Assembly: GCF_900130065.1 (NCBI RefSeq)
Contig: NZ_FQXV01000004.1
Coordinates: 186,001-250,000 of the forward strand
Reading direction: 5' to 3'
Origin: Sporobacter termitidis DSM 10068
GTDB taxonomy: Bacteria; Bacillota; Clostridia; Oscillospirales; Oscillospiraceae
Length of the DNA stretch: 64,000 nt
Shown: positions 59,396-64,000 of the stretch, one piece after another
Layout of the letters: every line of letters begins with the position of its first letter
Position numbering within the stretch: the first letter of the stretch is position 1
Translations under genes and position numbers: made by a program
Notes under the pieces: model-generated
Told to the model about the DNA's origin: nothing
Databases searched by the model: none
The model's input: the letters and a program-made list of their open reading frames with translations, nothing else

Positions 59396-59484
59396 TGGCG
59401 GAGAGAGTGGGATTCGAACCCACGGTACGTTGCCGTACGACGGTTTTCAAGACCGCTCCGTTATGACCGCTTCGGTATCTCTCC
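59396..59484 (-). tRNA. tRNA-Ser (TGA)
   Basis: Type II tRNA on the minus strand, 41 bases from the other tRNA-Ser. Acceptor GGAGAGA/TCTCTCC, anticodon loop CTTGAAAA giving anticodon TGA (reads TCN), long variable arm and a T arm with GTGGGTTCGAATCCCAC. CCA encoded. Confidence 0.95.
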
Positions 59485-59599
59485 GTATCTCATCCAGACG
59501 CTAGAGTATATTAACATAAAACGACAGCCTTGTCAACGATAAAAGAGCGCGTAAATAGCCCGGCCTTTTGCCGGCGCAAACCGGCTGAAAGGGTGCGCC

Positions 59600-60499
59600 T
59601 TATGGCCGCTCCTTATCGTCTCCAGCGCCGGGAGACGCGGTCTCGGGAGGGGCGGGGTCGGCCTCGCTGGCCAGGATTCTGGTCAGCATAAAACGGCTGA
59701 CGAATTTGCTGTTTTTACCCGCCTTGCGGTACTTGATATAAAAATAGCCGATGACGGAAAAGACGACGGCGCCGATAAAGTTCACGAACAGGTCCTTCAT
59801 CGTATCAAGAAGGCCGAGGTCCAGAAAACCATTGATGGTGGTCTGCGTGGTCTGCCCGTTTGACGATGCGGTGATGATGGACCCTGTGATGCCGTTCAGG
59901 ATGACGGGGATGTTGCGCCCATTGGGATTCAGCATGACGGAGCTGATGGAATGGACGATGGCGTCCTTCTGCATGTCGGTTCTGAAGAGCTGATCGCTGA
60001 AAAATTCGATGAACTCCCACAGTACGCCGATGGTCATGGAAAAGCAGAAGGCGACAACCGCCACGAACAGGGGAGACATGCTGATGGAGAAGCGGTCGTT
60101 GCGGTTTAGAATATCGATCAGCGCGATGCCGATGGCCGCACATAAAAAGCCGTTGATCGTATGCAGCATCGTGTCCCAGCCGGGGACATTGACGTAATAC
60201 TCGCGGATCTCGCCGAGAATTTCCGCCGCGAAGATGAACAGCAGAATGATAACCTCAAGGGTATCCGGCACATCCACCTTGATCCGCCGTTCGACGAACG
60301 TGGGAATTGTAAACAAAATGAGCGTCAGAAAGCAGAGAAACACGTTTGTATATTCGTGATTGAACAGCTGCTCTATCATGACGACCACGACGAACAGCCG
60401 CAGAAAAAAGTAAAGCGCAAAAAGGCGGGGATGGCTTTTTGCGGTTGTTTTCATATGCCGCCAGATTTTATTGAGTCGTTTTTTCAGTGTTTGATTCAT
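59600..60499 (-). CDS. DUF2238-type multi-pass membrane protein
   Basis: 299 aa from the ATG at 60499 (CGGAG 6 bases upstream). Six or seven hydrophobic helices and the motif GWDTMLHTINGFLCAAIG, then MTIGVLWEFIEFFSD, both typical of the DUF2238 family. Basic N-terminus and a Pro/Glu-rich acidic tail. Function unknown. It lies 36 bases downstream of purD on the same strand and may be cotranscribed. Confidence 0.82.
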   Translation of the reverse strand: MNQTLKKRLNKIWRHMKTTAKSHPRLFALYFFLRLFVVVVMIEQLFNHEYTNVFLCFLTLILFTIPTFVERRIKVDVPDTLEVIILLFIFAAEILGEIREYYVNVPGWDTMLHTINGFLCAAIGIALIDILNRNDRFSISMSPLFVAVVAFCFSMTIGVLWEFIEFFSDQLFRTDMQKDAIVHSISSVMLNPNGRNIPVILNGITGSIITASSNGQTTQTTINGFLDLGLLDTMKDLFVNFIGAVVFSVIGYFYIKYRKAGKNSKFVSRFMLTRILASEADPAPPETASPGAGDDKERP

Positions 60500-60534
60500 A
60501 TGTACTCCGTTTTGCCCGCGCAAAACATCCGGTC

Positions 60535-61788
60535 CTACTTTCGCCCGATATCCGTCCTGTAATGGGCGTTTTTGAAGCTGATGCGGCCGACGCCCTCGTA
60601 GGCGTGTTTGACAGCCGCCGGCAGGGAACCGGCCACAGCCGTGACGCCGAGCACGCGCCCGCCGCTCGTATAGTATGTCCCATTTTTCAGCGTTGTACCG
60701 GCGTGAAATACCGTAATGTCGGCCGGCACGGCGTCAAGGCCGGAAATCTCGCAGCCCTTTTCATAGCTGCCGGGGTAGCCGCCGCTGGCCATGACGATGC
60801 AGCAGGCCGCGCCGGGCCGCCATTTAATGTCAATATCGGAAAGCCGTTCGTCAACAACGGCCTCGAAAATATCCAAAAGATCCGTTTCCAGCATGGACAG
60901 GATGGGCTGCGTCTCCGGGTCGCCGAAGCGCGCGTTGTACTCCACGACGCGCGGCCCCTTTGGCGTGAGCATCAGCCCGAAGTAGATGACGCCCTTAAAG
61001 GTCCGGCCTTCCTTTTTCATGGCGTCGATCGTGGGAAGGAAGATCGTCTTCATGCACGCGTCGGCAATATCCGGCGTATAGTTTGGACTCGGGCAAAAGG
61101 CGCCCATGCCGCCGGTGTTGGGCCCCTCGTCGTTGTCCAGGGCGCGCTTGTGGTCCTGAGAGGACAGCATGGGCACGATCGTCCTGCCGTCCGTGAAGGC
61201 CAGGACGGTGACCTCGGGGCCAGTCATGCACTCCTCGATGACGACGGAGAGGCCGCTGTCGCCGAACTTTTTATCCAGCATCATGGAGCGCACGGCCTCG
61301 ATCGCCGTTTCCACATCCTGCGCCACCACGACGCCCTTGCCCAGCGCCAGCCCGTCGGCCTTTACAACGATGGGCGCGCCCTTTTCGCGGATATAGGCCT
61401 CGGCTTCCTGCAGCTCGGTAAAGACCTCGTAGCCAGCCGTTGGAATGCCGTATTTTTTCATCAGACTCTTGGAAAACACCTTGCTGGCCTCGATCACCGC
61501 GGCGTTCCTGCGCGGCCCGAAAGCGCGGATGCCGTTATCCTCCAGCGCGTCCACCAGGCCCAGCGCCAGGGGATCGTCCGGCGCCACCATGACGAAGTCC
61601 ACGGGGTTATTTTTCGCAAACCCCGCGATACCGTCAATATCGGTGGCCTTGATGTCCACGCACTCGGCCAGCTGCGCGATGCCGCCGTTGCCCGGCGCGC
61701 AGTAAAGCTTATCCACGCGGGGCGACTTTCTCAGCGCCCAACAGATGGCGTGCTCCCGCCCGCCGCCGCCGACAACAAGAACATTCAT
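60535..61788 (-). CDS. purD: Phosphoribosylamine-glycine ligase (GAR synthetase)
   Basis: 417 aa ATP-grasp enzyme, second step of purine synthesis. NVLVVGGGGREHAICWALRK opens the protein, with PIVVKADGLALGKGVVVAQD as the ATP-grasp core, EECMTGPEVTVLAF next and YNARFGDPETQPIL late. Length normal. AGGTCACACC precedes the ATG. The downstream membrane gene is in the same direction. Confidence 0.96.
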   Translation of the reverse strand: MNVLVVGGGGREHAICWALRKSPRVDKLYCAPGNGGIAQLAECVDIKATDIDGIAGFAKNNPVDFVMVAPDDPLALGLVDALEDNGIRAFGPRRNAAVIEASKVFSKSLMKKYGIPTAGYEVFTELQEAEAYIREKGAPIVVKADGLALGKGVVVAQDVETAIEAVRSMMLDKKFGDSGLSVVIEECMTGPEVTVLAFTDGRTIVPMLSSQDHKRALDNDEGPNTGGMGAFCPSPNYTPDIADACMKTIFLPTIDAMKKEGRTFKGVIYFGLMLTPKGPRVVEYNARFGDPETQPILSMLETDLLDIFEAVVDERLSDIDIKWRPGAACCIVMASGGYPGSYEKGCEISGLDAVPADITVFHAGTTLKNGTYYTSGGRVLGVTAVAGSLPAAVKHAYEGVGRISFKNAHYRTDIGRK

Positions 61789-62171
61789 GGTGTGACCTCC
61801 AGATTGGAAAATTATCGGATACCCCGCCGCGCCGACAAGAAAGGCGCGTCAAGGATGCCGCGGCTACGCAGACGAAGAGACGGACGGGCGATTGATAATC
61901 GCCCGTACAGTAGAATCCGGGTATTTCGCGCTCATCTGAATAGGTAAGCATCGCAAAAAGATCCGGGGCGCAGCCCCGAACAGGGTATGGGGCGGAGCCC
62001 CATAAAGGGGTCATAGGCGCAGCTCAGCGAGCGAAAGCGCGCCGCGCCGGGTGGCGCGGTTAAATCGAGCGACAGCGAGATTTATGCCGAGGCGGAATTC
62101 ATTTCCGCCCGGCAGATAAAATCATAAGGGGCCCCCGCGCGGCCTGCCGCGTGGGGAAAACGGGTGGGTTA
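61789..62171. repeat. Repeat-rich gap between purH and purD
   Basis: About 380 bases without a gene. It has a TAGGGGC-family hairpin GGGCGATTGATAATCGCCC (61885-61903), GGGGC-type hairpins (GGGGCGCAGCCCC at 61965-61977, GGGGCGGAGCCCC at 61989-62001) and GC-rich inverted repeats to 62160, ending in the complement of the CCCACCC tract next to the purH stop. A repeated relationship to the aspS and gatB downstream regions is clear. Confidence 0.65.
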
Positions 62172-63344
62172 TTAATGATGGAACAGGCGGATGCCGGTGA
62201 AGGCCATGACCATGCCGTATTTGTCGCAGGTGGCGATGACGTTGTCGTCGCGGATGGAGCCGCCGGGCTGGGCGATGAAGCTGACGCCGGACTTTTTGGC
62301 GCGCTCGATGTTGTCGCCGAAAGGGAAGAAGGCGTCGCTGCCGAGGGCCACGCCGCCCATCGTGGCGATCCAGCTCTGACGCTCCTCGCGGGTCAGTACC
62401 GGCGGCTTTTTAGTAAAGGTCGTTTCCCAGACGCCATCGGCGAGCACATCCTCGTATTCGTCGGAGATATAAACGTCGATGGCGTTGTCCCTGTTGGGGC
62501 GGCTGATATCGCTGCGGAACGGCAGGTTCAGCACCTTCGGGTGACGGCGGAGCCACCAGTTGTCGGCCTTGCTGCCGGCCAGGCGCGTGCAGTGGATGCG
62601 GCTCTGCTGGCCGGCGCCGATGCCGATTGCCTGCCCGTCCTTCACGTAGCAGACAGAGTTGGACTGGGTGTATTTCAGCGTGATAAGAGCGATCACCAGG
62701 TCGCGTACGGCGCTCTCGGTGAGCTCTTTATTTTTCGTGACGATATTGGACAGCATGCCCGCGTCGATTTTCAGGTCGTTGCGGCCCTGCTCGAAGGTGA
62801 CGCCAAAGACGTCCTTGTGCTCCAGCTTTTCGGGGACATAGCCGCGGTCGATTCTGACGATGTTGTAGCCGCCCTTGCGCTTCGTTTTGAGGATTTCCAG
62901 CGCCCGCAACGTATAGCCGGGGGCGATGACGCCGTCGGAGACCTCCTGGGCCAGCAGCGCGGCGGTCTCCTCGTCGCAGACGTCCGAGAGGGCGGCCCAG
63001 TCGCCGTAGGAGCTGAGCCTGTCGGCGCCCCTGGCCTTGGCGTAGGCGGAAGCAACGGGGGACAGCGGCAGACCCTCGACAAAGCATATCTTCTTTTCCA
63101 TATCGGTCAGCGCCGTGCCGACGGCGGCGCCGGCGGGGGAGACATGCTTGAAGGAGGCGGCGGCGGGCTGGCCGGTGGCTTCATTGAGCTCCCGGACAAG
63201 CTGCCAGCTGTTGAACGCGTCGAGAAAGTTGATATAGCCGGGCTTCCCGTTCAGGACATCGATGGGCAGCGCGCCGCTTTTCGTGAAAATCCGCGCCGGC
63301 TTCTGGTTGGGGTTGCAGCCGTATTTCAGTTCAAGCTCGTTCAT
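62172..63344 (-). CDS. Stand-alone AICAR transformylase
   Basis: 390 aa. Catalyses formylation of AICAR to FAICAR with 10-formyl-THF. It corresponds to the transformylase half of bifunctional PurH without the N-terminal IMP cyclohydrolase: LKYGCNPNQKPARIF, ASFKHVSPAGAAVG with the catalytic Lys-His, and GAGQQSRIHCTRLAGSKAD. The cyclohydrolase step is supplied by the neighbouring PurO-type gene, which starts 12 bases upstream. The ending VMAFTGIRLFHH is the usual C-terminus. Confidence 0.92.
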   Translation of the reverse strand: MNELELKYGCNPNQKPARIFTKSGALPIDVLNGKPGYINFLDAFNSWQLVRELNEATGQPAAASFKHVSPAGAAVGTALTDMEKKICFVEGLPLSPVASAYAKARGADRLSSYGDWAALSDVCDEETAALLAQEVSDGVIAPGYTLRALEILKTKRKGGYNIVRIDRGYVPEKLEHKDVFGVTFEQGRNDLKIDAGMLSNIVTKNKELTESAVRDLVIALITLKYTQSNSVCYVKDGQAIGIGAGQQSRIHCTRLAGSKADNWWLRRHPKVLNLPFRSDISRPNRDNAIDVYISDEYEDVLADGVWETTFTKKPPVLTREERQSWIATMGGVALGSDAFFPFGDNIERAKKSGVSFIAQPGGSIRDDNVIATCDKYGMVMAFTGIRLFHH

Positions 63345-63356
63345 GACAGCACCTCG

Positions 63357-64000
63357 TCAGGAGTTTTTGTTGATGATGACGCTCTCGCTCTCGCCGGTGT
63401 TCAGGTCTCTTGAATAGGCGTAGAGAGCGACCTTGTTGTCGCCGTCTAAAGCGTCCCAGACCGCGCCGGCGTACTCGCTGAGCGTGCCGGTCACGGCCAC
63501 GGTTCTCGGCTCACCCTCGAAGGAGGGGATGGGATCGCCGTCGCTTTTATAGGTGTGGATGAAATGGCCCATACCGGCCACAGGCGCGTCGTACTCGTAA
63601 AAATAACGGCAGCAGCAGGCCGGGTCCCCGTTCATGCTCTTGAGGATGGAGAGCTTGTAGCTCCCGTCCGGCATCACCAGGCCGGAGATGCGCGGCGTAT
63701 AATTTGGCGCGTCGGGCTCGAACTCCCGCTTTAAAAGCGCCGAGTGAAAGCTGTTGTCGGCGCTCAGATTATCCCGGATCGTGTCCGTCTGGTCGCCGTT
63801 GGTGACGACGATATAACCGTCGCTGAAGCGGACGGGATGGTAAATGACAAGGCTCGGGTCCGATAGCAGCGCGGGATCGTGGGCTTCGGTCCTGATGCCG
63901 TCGTCCGTCGTGACGAAAACGCGGTTCCGGCTGTTGACGCTCCGGCCCATGATGAAATAGATAAGGACGGCGCGGGAGCCGTCCTCGCTGCGGCCCAGTA
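63357..64000 (-). CDS. PurO-type IMP cyclohydrolase (5' partial)
   Basis: The frame is open to the window end, so the N-terminus is missing. YFIMGRSVNSRNRVF is the hallmark segment of PurO, the archaeal-type IMP cyclohydrolase, and FHSALLKREFEPDAPNYTPR follows. It converts FAICAR to IMP, completing the step missing from the adjacent transformylase. An ATG at 63950 lies inside the conserved region and is not the true start. Confidence 0.88.
   Translation of the reverse strand, partial: LGRSEDGSRAVLIYFIMGRSVNSRNRVFVTTDDGIRTEAHDPALLSDPSLVIYHPVRFSDGYIVVTNGDQTDTIRDNLSADNSFHSALLKREFEPDAPNYTPRISGLVMPDGSYKLSILKSMNGDPACCCRYFYEYDAPVAGMGHFIHTYKSDGDPIPSFEGEPRTVAVTGTLSEYAGAVWDALDGDNKVALYAYSRDLNTGESESVIINKNS

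Overview
This is a 64 kb chromosomal segment from an anaerobic, endospore-forming member of the Clostridia, most likely of the Oscillospirales type (inference). The evidence is a complete Ger-type spore-germinant receptor operon, T-box, cobalamin and c-di-GMP riboswitches, strong Gram-positive Shine-Dalgarno sites with frequent TTG/GTG starts, SLH-domain surface proteins, a Ni-CODH homologue, a tungsten/molybdenum AOR-family oxidoreductase, and adjacent aspS and gatCAB. The backbone is GC-rich. Two stretches are visibly AT-rich: 4.1-5.9 kb, and 49.8-50.2 kb in front of the cupin/ABC-transporter locus.

Layout. 0-3.7 kb: acetyl-CoA carboxylase accC (5' end cut off), accD, accA, then a DegV protein. 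4.1-5.7 kb: an AT-rich cassette with an acetyltransferase, a VOC protein and a small DMT exporter that has a leader peptide and terminator. 6.0-8.2 kb: pstB-phoU without pstSCA, then an XRE/DUF3796 pair. 8.2-13.7 kb: T-box leader, aspS, gatC-gatA-gatB. 13.9-15.4 kb: an HTH/DUF4180 pair and a GNAT protein. 15.5-18.5 kb: larE-larB-larC (nickel-pincer cofactor) without larA. 18.5-23.1 kb: a cobalamin late-assembly operon (cobT, cobU, cobS, a miniature cobU, cobC, cobO) behind a cobalamin riboswitch. 23.2-33.8 kb: a TIM-barrel protein and an amidohydrolase, an SLH/BsuPI protein, a deviant CooS with an amidinotransferase-like gene, two tandem GH18-SLH proteins, and an SDR. 33.9-36.6 kb: a four-cluster ferredoxin and an AOR. 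36.8-41.0 kb: a c-di-GMP-I riboswitch, a small HTH protein, a TetR regulator, an HExxH protein, and a TetR/double-flavoprotein divergon with a clear double operator. 41.2-46.9 kb: spore germination operon with two GerB-type permeases. 47.0-49.0 kb: a long FtsA-like ATPase. 49.2-58.2 kb: a TetR regulator, two small cupins, a complete Dpp/Opp-type ABC importer and a double-length cupin. 58.4-64 kb: a YetF-type membrane protein, two tRNA-Ser genes, a DUF2238-type membrane protein, purD, a stand-alone AICAR transformylase and a PurO-type IMP cyclohydrolase cut by the window end.

The most unusual part is 49.2-58.2 kb. Four cupin domains, each followed by an invariant C-x7-C-x2-C-x2-C cysteine cluster and spread over three proteins, flank a five-gene ABC importer under an apparent TetR-type regulator. 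I know of no described pathway with this composition. Second is the CooS homologue, which keeps the CODH scaffold but lacks two C-cluster cysteines, as in the CooS-V-type proteins that do not oxidise CO. Others worth attention are a miniature CobU inside the cobalamin operon, a lar operon with its own promoter and attenuator-like leader but no larA, an eight-codon leader peptide overlapping a terminator before a DMT exporter, and several families of short intergenic hairpin repeats.
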